Assembly (NCBI GenBank): GCA_003415625.1
Contig: PYIU01000005.1
Span: 3,601,001-3,665,000 of the forward strand
Source: Aquanectria penicillioides
Taxonomy: Eukaryota > Ascomycota > Sordariomycetes > Hypocreales > Nectriaceae
Direction of reading: 5' to 3'
Length of the DNA stretch: 64,000 bases
Shown here: positions 22,580 through 34,141 of the stretch, one piece after another
Layout of the letters: every line of letters starts with the position of its first letter
Numbering within the stretch: the stretch's first letter is position 1
The notes under the pieces: generated by a model
Database searches by the model: none
What the model was told of the DNA's origin: nothing
What the model saw: the letters and a program-made list of their open reading frames with translations, nothing else
Position numbers and translations under genes: made by a program

Positions 22580-23905
22580 ATGCCTCCTAATTATCTTTCG
22601 TTTCTTTATCAGACCCGGACTCTGCAACGGGCTTGCAGACGTCCTCCGTCTTTTCTCATCGTTCAAAGAGCTGCCTTCGCTAGCAGGCCAAGACCTAAAA
22701 ATCTCGTCATCAACCCCAACCAGACCGATGGCTCCATTCCGTTTGAGTGGGATAATGAAGAAGATGCAAAGAATCAGTCTCCAGACGAGGCCAAGCCGTC
22801 TACCATCACCCCAAGTGAGGTGTCCATCTTTCAGAGCATCTTCGATGACATTGCGCAAGGTCGCATGCCCAGGCCTAAAAGACGAATTGATCCTGCAACC
22901 GAAACAACAGAGACTATAGAAGACAAGAAAGAAACCGAACCTGAAGCACCATCTAGCTCCGTGGGTGACCAAGCTCCCGACGGTGACTACCGTGACCAAC
23001 TGCTTGAGCGCTTCCCTCAGTCTCTCCGCCAAGCCGCTGAAGTAGCTCTCGGCAAATTTGAAGTAGCGCCAAAACGGCCTGTTCTTGATGATATGATCGC
23101 CTTGGAGGCAGATGAGGCTGAGAAAAGGGCCAAGTGGCAGCGGTATACCGAAATCCGCAACCAAGAGAAGGAGAGAGTTGACCGGTTGATGTCCGCTTGC
23201 AAGACTGACCTCGAGCTATGGCAAGTCATGGAGCAGGAGGTTTTCTCTTTACCCGAGAAGCTTGGGATTGCAGATGTAGCTCCGCCGAAAACTTCCGCAA
23301 AACGGGGACGGAAGTCGAAGAAGCAAACGACCAAGCAGGAACAGCCCGCTACAGAGGTGAACCGAACCCCTGCCGCAGGTGAAAAGCGGGTTCTGATGGA
23401 AGTTCACGGTCCTCTTTACGCTCAGTACCTCGCTACCGGTGTCAACCTTTTCGACACTGCCTTCTCCAAGCCGTCTCCCCTAGCCTTCAATATCCTCCCT
23501 CGTGTCAAGGCTCTAGGTCTTTCTTCCTACGTCCTTGGCGTCTCCACCAACCTCTTTTACAAGCTGGCCCAAATTCACTGGAACCAATTCGGCGACATTG
23601 TTTCCTCCATCGAGTCCCTAGAGGAGATGAGAAGCATTGGACTCTACGCCGACCGAGACGTGGAAAAATTACTCTCGCAGCTTCGTGACGAATTGCACGG
23701 CTGCACCTGGGGTGCCCAAGGTCGTGTCGCCATGGCCATGGCCGAGCTTCCTCCATACGACGGCAGTCTTAATGGTCGCATGGAGATTCTCAACAACCAT
23801 GTGATCTACTCATTCAAGGAGCAAGGACTTGACAAGAAGGTGATGTGGGACGACGGAATGGATACCGACGACCAAGAGGATGGCAAGAAGCAATACTCGT
23901 TTTAA
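22580..23905 (+). CDS. Mitochondrial Mtf2-like protein
   Basis: Single-exon 441-residue protein. The N-terminus is rich in Arg and lacks acids (MPPNYLSFLYQTRTLQRACR), as in a mitochondrial presequence. The C-terminal half (about 290-420: LMEVHGPLYAQYLATGVNLF, LGLSSYVLGVSTNLFYKLAQ, SLEEMRSIGLYADRDVEKLL) matches the Mtf2 C-terminal domain of fungal proteins. These are related to yeast Mtf2/Nam1, which works in mitochondrial mRNA processing and translation. The middle is acidic and charged, with a basic AKRGRKSKKQTTK patch. The start ATG at 22580 (TAACC-ATG-CC) is preferred; the frame is open slightly upstream, but only with a TTG. Function assigned by family likeness only. Confidence 0.75.
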   Translation: MPPNYLSFLYQTRTLQRACRRPPSFLIVQRAAFASRPRPKNLVINPNQTDGSIPFEWDNEEDAKNQSPDEAKPSTITPSEVSIFQSIFDDIAQGRMPRPKRRIDPATETTETIEDKKETEPEAPSSSVGDQAPDGDYRDQLLERFPQSLRQAAEVALGKFEVAPKRPVLDDMIALEADEAEKRAKWQRYTEIRNQEKERVDRLMSACKTDLELWQVMEQEVFSLPEKLGIADVAPPKTSAKRGRKSKKQTTKQEQPATEVNRTPAAGEKRVLMEVHGPLYAQYLATGVNLFDTAFSKPSPLAFNILPRVKALGLSSYVLGVSTNLFYKLAQIHWNQFGDIVSSIESLEEMRSIGLYADRDVEKLLSQLRDELHGCTWGAQGRVAMAMAELPPYDGSLNGRMEILNNHVIYSFKEQGLDKKVMWDDGMDTDDQEDGKKQYSF

Positions 23906-25558
23906 AAACATGGACCCGGGTTGTATGACCAAAAGAAAAACGTTGTACATGCATGTAACACTACCGATTGACACATAGGATGGAGTTTGAGATGGAAAAT
24001 TGCCTGTAAAATGACCACTGGCTATGAGACCTAATTGTATACTATAGACATGAATGGAGTAGAAAGATGATGGGAATATGGCGCACTTCATGGCCGGTTC
24101 GACATGTACGGTTATTAGTCAATGATACTCGATGCGACTTCTCAACCTGGATCTCTCGTATTCGTTGTGATCACTCAACACTCGGATCCATCGTGTCGCA
24201 AATTTGCGGGAATGGGCCGTCCCGGAGATCACTCCACAACGTTACACGGCGTTTGAAATGTTTCAAGCTAACCATGCAACCGGCTATGCTGGGATTACCT
24301 GCTCATTGTAGGGGCTGACGTAGTGAAACAACACACGGCAGGACAAGAGTTCGGGGGCAATTCAACATGGGGCCCTTGGGATAAGAAGAAATAAGACCTA
24401 AGATTGACATCTGCAAACAAGCTGATTAGAGCCCTCACGTTCAGCTTGCGACGGAAGCTGATATATTCTGGCACGGCATTGCTCTCATGCACGCAGCCTC
24501 TCTCGTACTTAGAGAGGGTCTTGTCGATCGCTACCAGAGCTCTTGTGGCGCACCCTCGGAAAACAGACTGCAGGATGTGTATCCTGCACGAGGAATATAG
24601 GTATCCAGGTGTGCTTAGTCTCATGCTCATATCTGGAGGATGGAAAATGATGGCCAAACTGAGAGAAAAGTTTGAGTGCATGTCGAAATACTTACTGCTG
24701 ACTGACTGTACAGAACCAAATATCCGCCAGCAATCCTAGGTTTTGTTTTGAAGAAGTTGAACTGAAGAGGTCTAAGATATGAATTATTGACATTGTAACC
24801 GGTCTCAGCTCTGCCTACACCGAGCCTTCACCTGCAAGTCCAGGTCTCAGCCGAGCCAACCATTCTACCTGCAGATCTTTGGGTATTCCTCTCGCATCTG
24901 CCCTTTTGTCGCAGGGAAATCAGGTCGAGTAGGTTCGCCGCTTTGAACAAGCCGCAATCCTTGACGGGGATGAGTTTGCTTCAGTTACCATCTGCTTCTC
25001 GTCATATATCCTTTTACTTTAGGTAATTCGTTTCTCAGCGACTACTTCATCAACAAATAAAGAAAAGGGTTGAGAGTAAAGAAACGAAGGTAGTTATGTT
25101 ACAATGTAGAACAAGTAATGAGCATGAAAGTAGCCCACGCACCTCTCTCGGGCTACATAACACTTTGCCTAGAATGCACTGCCTCCTAGCATCGAACTAT
25201 GCTTCTTTCAGGTCCTTTTATATAGATGGTATTCTTGGCGAAAGTTAATATGGTGATTCTTAAATATGAGCCACTTGTTAAATCTGGGATTCCTATACTG
25301 GCAGCTTTTAGAGGTCACATCATTTGCCTAATGTGATTCCACCAGGATCTTAACCCGAAGAACAGATTCGCATTCGAACGTGTTAATTGTCCGAACAAAA
25401 GATGGACCAGTCCAACTCGATTGTTCAGAGCCGCGAGGGTATTGGCATTTAGCTCAACAAAAGCCGTTGCGCCATCCATTTCGACCCTTCTGGGCCGTTT
25501 CTCAATTTGGTGAAATGGGGAGAGGAGATTTGGAGCCAAATATGGACATTGTTGGAGA
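23906..25558. other. 1.65 kb gap, no supported gene
   Basis: AT-richer sequence downstream of the MTF2-like gene. ORFs of about 110-130 codons lie on both strands at 24.3-24.74 kb, and one of 74 codons on the minus strand at 25315-25539. None has a motif or splice context I can support. They could be fossils. Confidence 0.5.
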
Positions 25559-26660
25559 ATGAGTGAGACATCAGGATTTATACCTCATCATTTCCTGGAA
25601 CACATACCACGCAACGTTGTTATTGCTTTTATAGTTACTAGTTAGATAGTTTGTGTATTCGGTGCCCTATTCACTATATTGAGGGCCGTATCCTATTGCA
25701 TGCGATGGAAGAAGCGAAGCACCTCGTGAGTTTGACTCGGCCGCCTTTTGTGCCTAGACTTTGCACGAACTGCTGAATGAAGTGGTAATTGGCTAACGTT
25801 TATTCTAGCTGGCCCCGGATTTCTGGCTGGTTTCATGACACATTTGATGACGTTGTCCTCTCTGCTGCAGATGCACAACTCGTTCTCACGTGCGCGTTTG
25901 GAGTAGCCTTCGGCTCACAGTCTCAATCCGAGGTATCCTTGTGCCACTACATTATGGCTATTCACTTGGGTATTACGGGTCTCGCAATATCCGTTATTGC
26001 TTACTTCCTCATCCCAAAGTTCAGCAAGCATTATCTCACAGGCGTTATTCGAATAGTCGTCTTTCTACACTGCTCTTTCATCCTGGACCATCTTCGGAGA
26101 GGGTCAGCGATCAGCCATACGAGTCTTCCAAATGGTAGAATGTCGATAGTGTCCTGGTTCTACCAGCCTCTTGTTTTCTTGATGATTCTCTGAACACCTT
26201 ACCGAACTTAGAGGCGGCGGAGAGACATTCTCTTTCTTCCCAGGGGCCTTGGCATGGGTTTATGATCCAATCTATCTATATTCTCGTAATATCTGGAATC
26301 AGGCTGGCAACATTCTTCTCCAACATCTTCCGTCTTGGGTCTAGTAAGAGCGTGCTGGAGGCACCCAAGCTGATAAATTTTTTAGGCTCAGAGAAGTTAC
26401 ATCTAGTACAGCTGTCGTTCAGCACTTGCAGGTTCGGGATTTTGGGAGGATTAAATTTTATCATTGCTCAAACATGGCTAGATACATGTTATCTTCGTAT
26501 CTGGGTTGAGCAGTCTGGCTGGCTCAGGCTCACTGAGGGGGGAAATCCCGAGAGAGAAGCACAAGGGTCGTCGCCCCTTTGATCGCACTGGGGATCATTG
26601 GCTTGGCCATAACTGATGGCTTATCGAAAGAGTTTACGCAAAGTGGTTTCCCGATTATTT
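25559..26660 (+). pseudogene. Decayed fungal polytopic membrane protein gene
   Basis: From ATG 25559 the frame reads MSETSGFIPHHFLEHIPRNV and is coding-like, but meets TAG at 25643-25645. It then continues in the same frame (VFGALFTILRAVSYCMRWKK) to a good donor at 25726 (TC|GTGAGT), a GCTAAC branch and an acceptor at 25808. Exon 2 continues in phase: WPRISGWFHDTFDDVVLSAADAQLV and then membrane spans. Around 26080-26112 the frame shifts by one; a second TAG lies at 26136-26138, followed by SVLVLPASCFLDDSLNTL and further spans to about 26580, where another shift is suspected. The pattern ADAQLV...LPASCFLD is that of a family of uncharacterised filamentous-fungal membrane proteins. Several breaks make a working gene unlikely. 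The end point is approximate. Confidence 0.62.
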
Positions 26661-29217
26661 AGGGACCCGGAAGCGTCCTTCTACCGACATTGACAGCCAC
26701 GGCCATTGTGCGCGTACATGGCGCAAAGTGTAGGTCTCAGTATGGTGCCTAGGGTTCGAACTTGTTCGAAACACGAGAAAACGCGCGTACGGTTGAGACT
26801 ATTTCCAGTTTCGAAGGCAATAATCTAATTTGTAGACTCGTTGATATGACCACAGGGAGGTAGCAGGCTTGCACGGTCGGTTGTTGATAAGTCAAAGGGG
26901 GTTTAGGAGAACTGGATACTGCCAAACTGAGCTCGGAATATCGTAGAAGCCGAAGTTTGTTTGACTACATGTTAAATAAAAGGAATATTTTAGTATCAAC
27001 GTTTGACAGTACGTGACTTTTGCTGAATGGGGATGTTCTTGTGGATATCTCGCGATTCTGGGTCTAGATTTTGCCCTGCATACTGTGTGTGACTAAAAAA
27101 GCAGCACGAATCTCTTTTCAAATACTCGGATTTAGGCGAAGACACTGGGATATTTACATACTATACTTTTTGAGCAGTATTTGAGATGTCTCGAAGAATT
27201 GGGAGATCTAACCGGCCGGAATAATCTTTGATAGGGACATCTACCATGCAAGATGGCTCATTTCTGAGCACGACAGTGGCAAAGTTGAATTCGAGGTTTT
27301 CGAGGTTACTTTGAGATAACCTGAATGTTAAATCGAACTTTTCTGGTTATATCGGACGAGCCATACTGCAAATGTTGTAGGTCTGTATTTGAGTATCTTC
27401 TCAAGGGTCTTGCCTACAGTTCAACGATGTCTCCGAATAGGCGAACTGCCATGCACTTTCATGGCAGGCCTCCAAGTTACCGTTTGCACAAGGTCTCAAC
27501 GTTGAGGAGACAATATTGGGTATCAATGTTATTGCGCCTGGGTTGGGGGCAACATAGTAACCCAAATTTGCTGGACGTATTTACAGGGTACTGGTCCTAT
27601 AGGCAGAGCTTCCCTCAGCTCGTCGCCGCATAGAAAATGGCTCACACACGCACGCAATATGCAAGCATCCGCATCTCGGCGTCGAGGCTACGCGTCTAGG
27701 CATCTGGTAGGGGGAAAGGATGCTGACAATCCAAAAGTTCCCCTAAAATAGCGTACACAACATGGTATATTGCTGCTTAGTGATGAAGAAATGATGTGGA
27801 CATCAAAAGCTCAGTAACGGTTTTGATATTCAACTAGTGGGATTAACTAATCAAGGATTTGGCGGCCGCCTAGGTTCAGCCCCAAGAACGGCCATCAAAT
27901 CGAGTATCAAGATTCATGTCTGCAGCTCGAGCTGGAACTCTAGGCTTTGATGACAATTCCCGCTTACCAGACGCCGGCACTCGGCACGGTAAATATTACA
28001 ACGCATTTGGGGTTAGGGTGAGGAGGCTCAAGTAACACAGGCAAATGCCAAGGTGGACGGCATAGTGGTGCCGTGTCTAGTGTCGACCGCCTCATCATCG
28101 TCAGCTGTTGATCTTTCTTGGCGGTCTGCAGCCGGATTGTACTTTTGGAATAGAGTACCAGCCGGCTGGATCGGCGGAGGAGCCGAGGTTGTTCTATTCT
28201 AGGTGGCCTGCACTCGCGTCACCAATTGCAACCCTTCAGGACGGACGGCGAATTGACACAGGGTGCATTCCCCCGGTATGACTGGTTTGGGGGCCGATTT
28301 GTCAGGATGGAGTTTACGTAGCACGAGGGAAAACCAACAGGAAGGAGAAATTACATGACGCTTTTAAATCACCAATTAAACGTGGATTGGCCGGTGCCAT
28401 GTCGATCATAGTTCGTAGACGAGGCTGAGTAAGATGTCATCGATTCCAGTTCACTGGCCAAACACAGCGTGGCTCCCGCTGAGCACCTGGTCAAAAGTGT
28501 TTCTCCATGGTCCACGGTTTGATCGCAGCTTTAGGCACCTAGCTTGGTTTGAAATGGGCTGTCTACGCCATGGCGGAAGAGGCTGCGGGAGCGCACATTT
28601 GCCGCCGCCTTGGGCGACATAGCATGGGATGACAAAGGGCGGCGTCACTTGGCACTGTTGCATGATTCCGTTTTTGATAGGACGTGACCTGCGCACTATA
28701 GATATGGAACATAAAAAACGCAGCCTAATTAAAATTAAAACATAAAACAACAACAAGAGGCATCATCATGCTACGCAATGCCGTCCGTGACGCTGGATCG
28801 TGGGCACTCGGTGCGACATGCGGCAGCACGTGGTTGGAGGAATCGAGGGTCATACCGGCAGTCCGGGCACCCAATCCTAAAAATATGTAGCTTGCCTCCC
28901 TTTCTAGGTAACAGGGGCGGCCGCTCGGCAGGCCAAGGCACAAAGTTCCCCAGATTTAGACTTGGAGAGATCTTGCACAGCTCCCTTCGGGGGCGCAGCA
29001 GACGTTGGGGTCCAGCCTTAGCCACGCTTACACCCGCCCACCAAGAAAAAACTATCCTTCTACGGCAAACAGTAAGCTTCTAGGACAAGACTAATGCTGA
29101 CCGAACCAATCACGGTCCTCCGACTAAATAACCGTTTTTCTCGGCGGCGGCGCTGACAAGAGACTCTTGGGTTCGGAGGGCTGCCCTCCCGACACCATCT
29201 CGCCCCGGCAGTGGCGG

Positions 29218-29238
29218 CTTAGGGGCAGCTTAGGGGCA
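29218..29238. promoter_or_regulatory. Paired STRE-like boxes (CTTAGGGGCA twice)
   Basis: CTTAGGGGCA occurs at 29218-29227 and again at 29229-29238. AGGGG is the core of the Msn2/4-type stress response element. The pair lies about 345 nt upstream of the cupredoxin start codon. Confidence 0.45.
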
Positions 29239-29382
29239 AGCCGATGAGATGAGTGCAGCAGGGCTGGAGACACAGGCGAAGGAGCACGGAATGGTTACAA
29301 TCCGGGGGCGGAGCGAGATGGATTATGCTGTTGCGGTAGAGCTTCACTCGGGGACTGCGAAAGCGACATCATGAGAATTCTC

Positions 29383-29390
29383 TATATAAT
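29383..29390 (+). promoter_or_regulatory. TATA box of the cupredoxin gene
   Basis: TATATAAT, 193 nt upstream of the start codon and followed by a CA/CT-rich leader (CACAACAACTACAACAA type), as in highly expressed fungal genes. Confidence 0.6.
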
Positions 29391-29582
29391 GGGATGGCAG
29401 TTCGGCCCCAATCCATCACTCTCCTCATCATCACCACATCACAACAACTACAACAATAATCAACAGCCTCTTACAACCACCACCACACTCACTCTCATCT
29501 CCTCTTGAAGATAATCTCGATCCCGCTTCACAGCTTCTCCACAATCTTCTATAGCAACAAACACACACAACAATCTTTCACA

Positions 29583-30143
29583 ATGTTCTCTCTCAAGGCC
29601 ATCACCGCCGCTCTCCTCCTCGCCGCCAGCGTTTCCGCTGTGCCCACTCCTACCTACGTCGACACTCCCGATGGAACTGTCGAGGTCACCGGTGTCACCC
29701 ACACCATCGCTGTTGGCCGAGCCGGTCTTAACTTCGACCCCGACAATGTCGTCGCCGAGCTTGGCGATGTTGTTGAGTGGCACTTCCTCCCCATGAACCA
29801 CTCCGTTGCTGAGGCCGACTTCAACAGTCCTTGTGTCCCCTCCGCCGGTGGCAACGGCCTCTTTGCTGGCTTCAACTTCTTCACTGCTGAGAACCAGGCC
29901 CCCAACGTCTTCCAGGCCGTTATCATCGACAACAGCCGTCCTCTCTGGTACTACTGCCCTCAAACCAAGGGTAGCCACTGCCAGAAGGGCATGGTTGGTG
30001 TCATCAACCAGAACTTCGACGACCAGACTCACAGCCTGGCCAAGTTCCGAGCGCTTGCTGCTACTACCTACACTTCCATCTCTCCTCCTTATGTCCAGGG
30101 CGGTGCTGTCATCCCCAACCCCAACCCCAACAGCGGTGTCTAA
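29583..30143 (+). CDS. Secreted cupredoxin-domain protein
   Basis: Single-exon protein of 186 residues. A clear signal peptide, MFSLKAITAALLLAASVSA, precedes a mature start VPTPTYV. The single domain is of plastocyanin/cupredoxin type: VTHTIAVGRAGLNFDPDNV, then GDVVEWHF, and the candidate copper ligands His73 (MNHSV), Cys125 (WYYCP), His132 and Met137 (SHCQKGM). It belongs with the extracellular serine-rich-like fungal cupredoxins but is the short form, lacking the Ser-rich tail and GPI signal. Codons are strongly biased and the promoter is strong (TATA, CA-rich leader), pointing to high expression. The frame is open slightly upstream only from a TTG, so ATG 29583 (TTTCACA-ATG) is used. Probably binds copper outside the cell; a specific role is not known. 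Confidence 0.9.
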   Translation: MFSLKAITAALLLAASVSAVPTPTYVDTPDGTVEVTGVTHTIAVGRAGLNFDPDNVVAELGDVVEWHFLPMNHSVAEADFNSPCVPSAGGNGLFAGFNFFTAENQAPNVFQAVIIDNSRPLWYYCPQTKGSHCQKGMVGVINQNFDDQTHSLAKFRALAATTYTSISPPYVQGGAVIPNPNPNSGV

Positions 30144-30810
30144 GCAGCCAATTGGCTAGTCCCTGGGTCGTCCAGAGGCAGACAGTGACGGATATGGCAT
30201 ACTTTCCTTTATCATCGGCATGGTGGGGCGGATGCATATACTGAATGGATTTGGGGGTTGCATTTGGGAGCATTTTGACTTACTTAGCTTTTTTGATACA
30301 TTCCTTCTTCGATTCATCGGTACTCGGTACCACTATATTATTTGAGAATTCTTCAATAGAAATTAGTTGGCTTCAACATTGAACATTAGTGCTTCTATTA
30401 GGTGAATGACAAATTATGACATGACTCCAGTGACACCGCAGGGGTAAAAAAATGATTATATAGGAAAAAAAAAAGAAGAAGAAAAAGGAAACAAGAATAA
30501 AACACATTGTCGCATGCGAGTAATATTCACGTTCCGAAAAGTAAACGAGGTTCAAGACCCTGAAACATGAAAGTATTCAGCCAATTATCTCGGTTGAATC
30601 TACATGGGCGTTTCGATCCACTGGCTTCCCGCATATCGCCTAGTGGGGATAGATGTCACCACTGCGGCGCCGAAACTCCCATCTATCAACCCCCACCTAC
30701 AAGATTTACAACGCCTTTCGTCGCTATTCATACTTTCAAGCTCCTTTTTGATGAAGTAAATAGAGACAAGCCCAAGATCACAGTCCTTGGCCTATGCTTC
30801 ATCGATTGCC
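30144..30810. other. Spacer between cupredoxin and Zn2Cys6 factor
   Basis: 667 nt. Holds the cupredoxin 3'UTR, an A-rich run at about 30462-30492 and the upstream region of the transcription factor. No gene seen. Confidence 0.55.
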
Positions 30811-32842
30811 ATGGCGGGACAGGCGAACGGCTCAGGCGAGGCTGCCTTACTAATGCCCTTCTCCTGTTATGAATGCCGCGATCGCAAGTTGAAGTGCGAC
30901 CGTGCCAGAGAGGGGTGCGCCCGTTGCGCCCAAGCAGGATCCAAGTGTCAGTATCCGGCAGCGCGAAAGAAGCAGGTAATCACAGCAACGCGACCGAAAG
31001 TGAAGGAATTAGAGGCTCGACTGAGTATGTTGCGGGACCCGATCAAGCCGGCCCTATCGCCACCCCGCTTCACCTTGCAATGTCGATCAGAGCTAATAGT
31101 TTTGTTAGAGGACCTGGAGTATCGGTTGAAATCCAGCCAGGATAGCGCATCTTCTTCATCCAGACACTCTCCCTCGTCGTTTGAAGATGAGTTAGTGGAG
31201 ACTGGTCGGTTCGAGCAGCTACCGCCCCAGCCAGTCATCGAAGAGTTGTGAGTTGCTGAGCTGATATCACGGAAACAACACAGACTGAACCCCATAGGAC
31301 TAATATATATTTCTCGACCCTCCACTGCGATGTACCCATGCTTCATCCTTCGCGGTACATCGCTTCCCTGTATCTTCCTCCTCACATGCAGCCTCCAATG
31401 TGTCTGCAATATGCCGTTATGGCCATGGCTGCCACTGTCTCACCATCGCATACCCAACTTGCACAGGCATTTTATCGAAGAGCACGTTATTACTTTGAAG
31501 CGGACGAAATGAAGGTTTGTAAGAACAATCCCATGAAAAAGCGGGTGCTGACCAGTAAAGGGCGAGGGTGAGCATTTTGTCACGCTTGCTCACGCCCAGT
31601 GCACCCTGCTTATGGGGCAGTTTGAGGTGAAGCATCTCTGGTGGTCCAGGGCCTCAATGAGTATTTCTAGAGGAGTTCGTCTAGCACAAATTCTAGGCCT
31701 ATACCAGCTTGATGCAGAAGGGGGAATGAGCCCGACATTGCCACCGCCCAAAGATTGGTGTGAGCAGGAGGAACGGCGGCGGACAATGTGGGCAATATTT
31801 TGCCACGATAGATACACGAGCAGCACAACAGGTTGGCCTTGCTTGATGGAGGCTCGACGAGTAAGAAACGTCCCAACGACAGGCCCTGAAGCACCCACTA
31901 ACCCTGACAGATCCAAACGCGGTTGCCTGCCTCCGAAGAGGCTTATCAAGTTAGCATCGAGGAGCCATCAATCACATTGAATGATATCCTCAACAATGTC
32001 GACAAGACGAGATGTTCAATTTATGCCTGTAGGATTCTGGCAGCTTACCTCTTCCATGAGTGTCTGGACCACACCTATCAAGACCACCACGATCCTAATC
32101 CTGAAGATGTGCAAAATAGCGTGTTTTGGAAGCGCCACCAGGATTTAAGCAACTGGCTCGCAACAACGTTTGTGACCCTCCCAGATCGCCTCCGCAACCC
32201 CGAGAACAGCAATTGTCAAGCAGCCGTATCCATAAACCTCCAGCTGCACACTGCGACAATCTGCCTCCACCGCATCGGTGCGGCAAGAGCAAAAAAAAAC
32301 AACATTCCCTGCGAGGTCCTCAACGCAACGCAGATGCGGCTGCTCCCTTCCGCCGAGGAGATATTTCGCATCGTCGCATCCGTCGCGGACGTGAGTGCCA
32401 TGTTCCGCAACCCGCTGGTGGCGTTTTCTGCATACATGGCTGGCTTCGTGTTTCTGGAGGATTTCGTCGACTCTAAAAATCACCAGAGCGAGGCCAAGAT
32501 GGGAGCGTTGATGGACCTGATGGTAGCAATAGGACACCAAAATGCCATGACGGCATCGCTGGCCGTGCAGATGGCGCACGCAATGAAGCGAACGGGGATA
32601 GATCCGTCCGCGGTAGATAAGGTGAGATAATCAACCTAAAAACAACAAAACTGGGGAAACGAGTTGGTCTTTGCATGTGCTAACAAATTGAGGTGCAGGT
32701 TAGCGATCTCATGGCTAAAATGCAACTGAAGGGCCCGCTTATGGCGAGGTTAAACGAAGAGGAGGGAAGCATAGTACTTTGCCCGTTTGACATGCCATCA
32801 GGACCCGAAGGACTGCCAAGATCATATCCAACGGGCATGTAG
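30811..32842 (+). CDS. Zn(II)2Cys6 fungal transcription factor
   Basis: Nuclear regulator of 602 residues, target unknown. Five exons: 30811-31247, 31298-31514, 31561-31860, 31911-32621 and 32699-32842. The zinc cluster is complete: Cys19, 22, 29, 36, 39 and 46 (CX2CX6CX6CX2CX6C), followed by a basic linker. The middle homology region (Fungal_trans) spans about 150-400, with LTNIYFSTLHCDVPMLHP, then FVTLAHAQ...RASMSISRGVRLAQILGLYQLD and EERRRTMWAIFCHDRYTS. The third exon is entered through an AAAG acceptor (intron 31515-31560, 46 nt, branch GCTGAC). This is preferred over the CAG at about 31599 because it retains the conserved HFVTLAHAQ segment in frame. It neighbours the cupredoxin in the same direction, but I see no evidence that it regulates it. 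Confidence 0.88.
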
Positions 32843-34141
32843 TACAAATAATATTCAAATATTACGAGATTTTGAAAAGTATTCTGCATAGCTTGAACAC
32901 ACATTGTAGCAGCACAGACTCCCCCCGTTCTTAACCTGCGGCGATCATTCCAACACCGCTTCCACGAAACTCAAGTTGGGTGACAAGCGAACTGAAAATG
33001 ATATTGGAAGAGCCTCCGTCCCCGGCCACTCAGGCTCAAAATTAAACATTTAATTCGTCTCAGACACCGTGCGCGATCGAATTAAACCGCCTTGATCATC
33101 GCCATACATATTCCCATTGATTACCCTAGAGTCACCCACCTCTCCCCACAGCGGGTCGTATTATGTAATCACAAAACACAGTCACCCAGATAAAAATTTC
33201 TCGCCGGATACCAGTTCTCCCTTCTCTCTCTTCAAGCCATCGCCCTTGTCAACGCTGCGTTTCCATGCTACAAACAGAGAGACCAGGCGCAAGTCCAGTC
33301 TCTCAAAGGGAATTCCTGCTCGCCAGGAATTTTTCCCGCCTTCTTTCGCATGTGGGAAATTCGGAGTAATGCTTCCCCCTCATCTTCGCCCGACCCTGGA
33401 GTTCCCTCCCCCGGGAGGGTTCTTTTTTGGTTTGGATTCGGAGGTCTGCCAGTAATGGCCCTGCGTCACTCGACGTTTGCAAATGACATCAGAAATCTCA
33501 GAGCCTAGGCGCCTCGTGCATACCCGAAAGGGGAAGACGGACGCGTCCTAGTGTCTCTATGGGAAGTCTTTGCGAGGCTTGTTGGGATACAACTGAAGTG
33601 CGATACGCGGCGTCCGTGTCCGCTCGGAGTTTCGGCTCCGAGTGGCAGGATAACTCAATTCCGATCATTCTGTCAAGGGCGATGGCTTCACCTCTCTTCT
33701 CCCCAGGTCAGTGCAACTTTTGATTCTTGTTTACTTCCCTGAGCCAAGGATACTACTAACGATGTGGAGCGCGACAGTCAGGTTAACATAATAATATTTT
33801 TTTGTTCTTTCGAGTGGAGTCCCATTTATTCCGTCGTATCAAATCGTTCATTACATTGTAGTCCTACAACGCCTCTCGCCGAAGCCACCCGCCGATTTGT
33901 CTTTTGAAGCAAGGCCCCTAAGTACCGTAAAACCATGCGGAGAGTCTTAAGCCATCAAATTATCAACCTAGGAATCCCGTTCCTGATGATCAAAACCGTT
34001 AACGCCGAGTGTTTGTGGGTCATCCCCTATTTGCCGCCCAGGACAGCCCTGCCTTTTGCCTTCTCCAATGGGTATATTCTCATCATTTTCTTTCTTTTGG
34101 TTTAGTAGTTATATTTTTGTCCTTTGTTTTTCTTTTTTTGT
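32843..34141. other. Convergent gap, Zn2Cys6 factor / CCC1-type transporter
   Basis: 1.3 kb with no supported gene. It includes a perfect seven-base-pair hairpin CTCGGAG/CTCCGAG near 33626 and T-rich tracts (around 33797 and 34120-34140). Confidence 0.55.

Larger units (their letters stand above)
26661..29582. other. 2.9 kb gene-poor gap and cupredoxin promoter
   Basis: From 26.7 to 28.4 kb there are only short ORFs with no recognised domain. The last 400 nt are a strong-promoter type sequence: paired AGGGG boxes, TATA box, then a CA/CT-rich leader of about 190 nt. Confidence 0.55.

Noticed and set aside
26748..26765. GGTTCGAAC as a possible tRNA T-loop
   Set aside because: The CC of the B box is missing, and no acceptor, D or anticodon stems can be folded around it. 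Similar boxes at about 42744 and 45450 fail the same way.
29460..30032. 190-codon minus-strand ORF
   Set aside because: Antisense to the cupredoxin gene, which has a signal peptide and copper ligands; the antisense product has no motif.
31561..31604. Alternative acceptor CAG at about 31599 for the Zn2Cys6 gene
   Set aside because: It would keep the frame but delete the conserved HFVTLAHAQ segment; the AAAG acceptor at 31560 with a GCTGAC branch keeps it.
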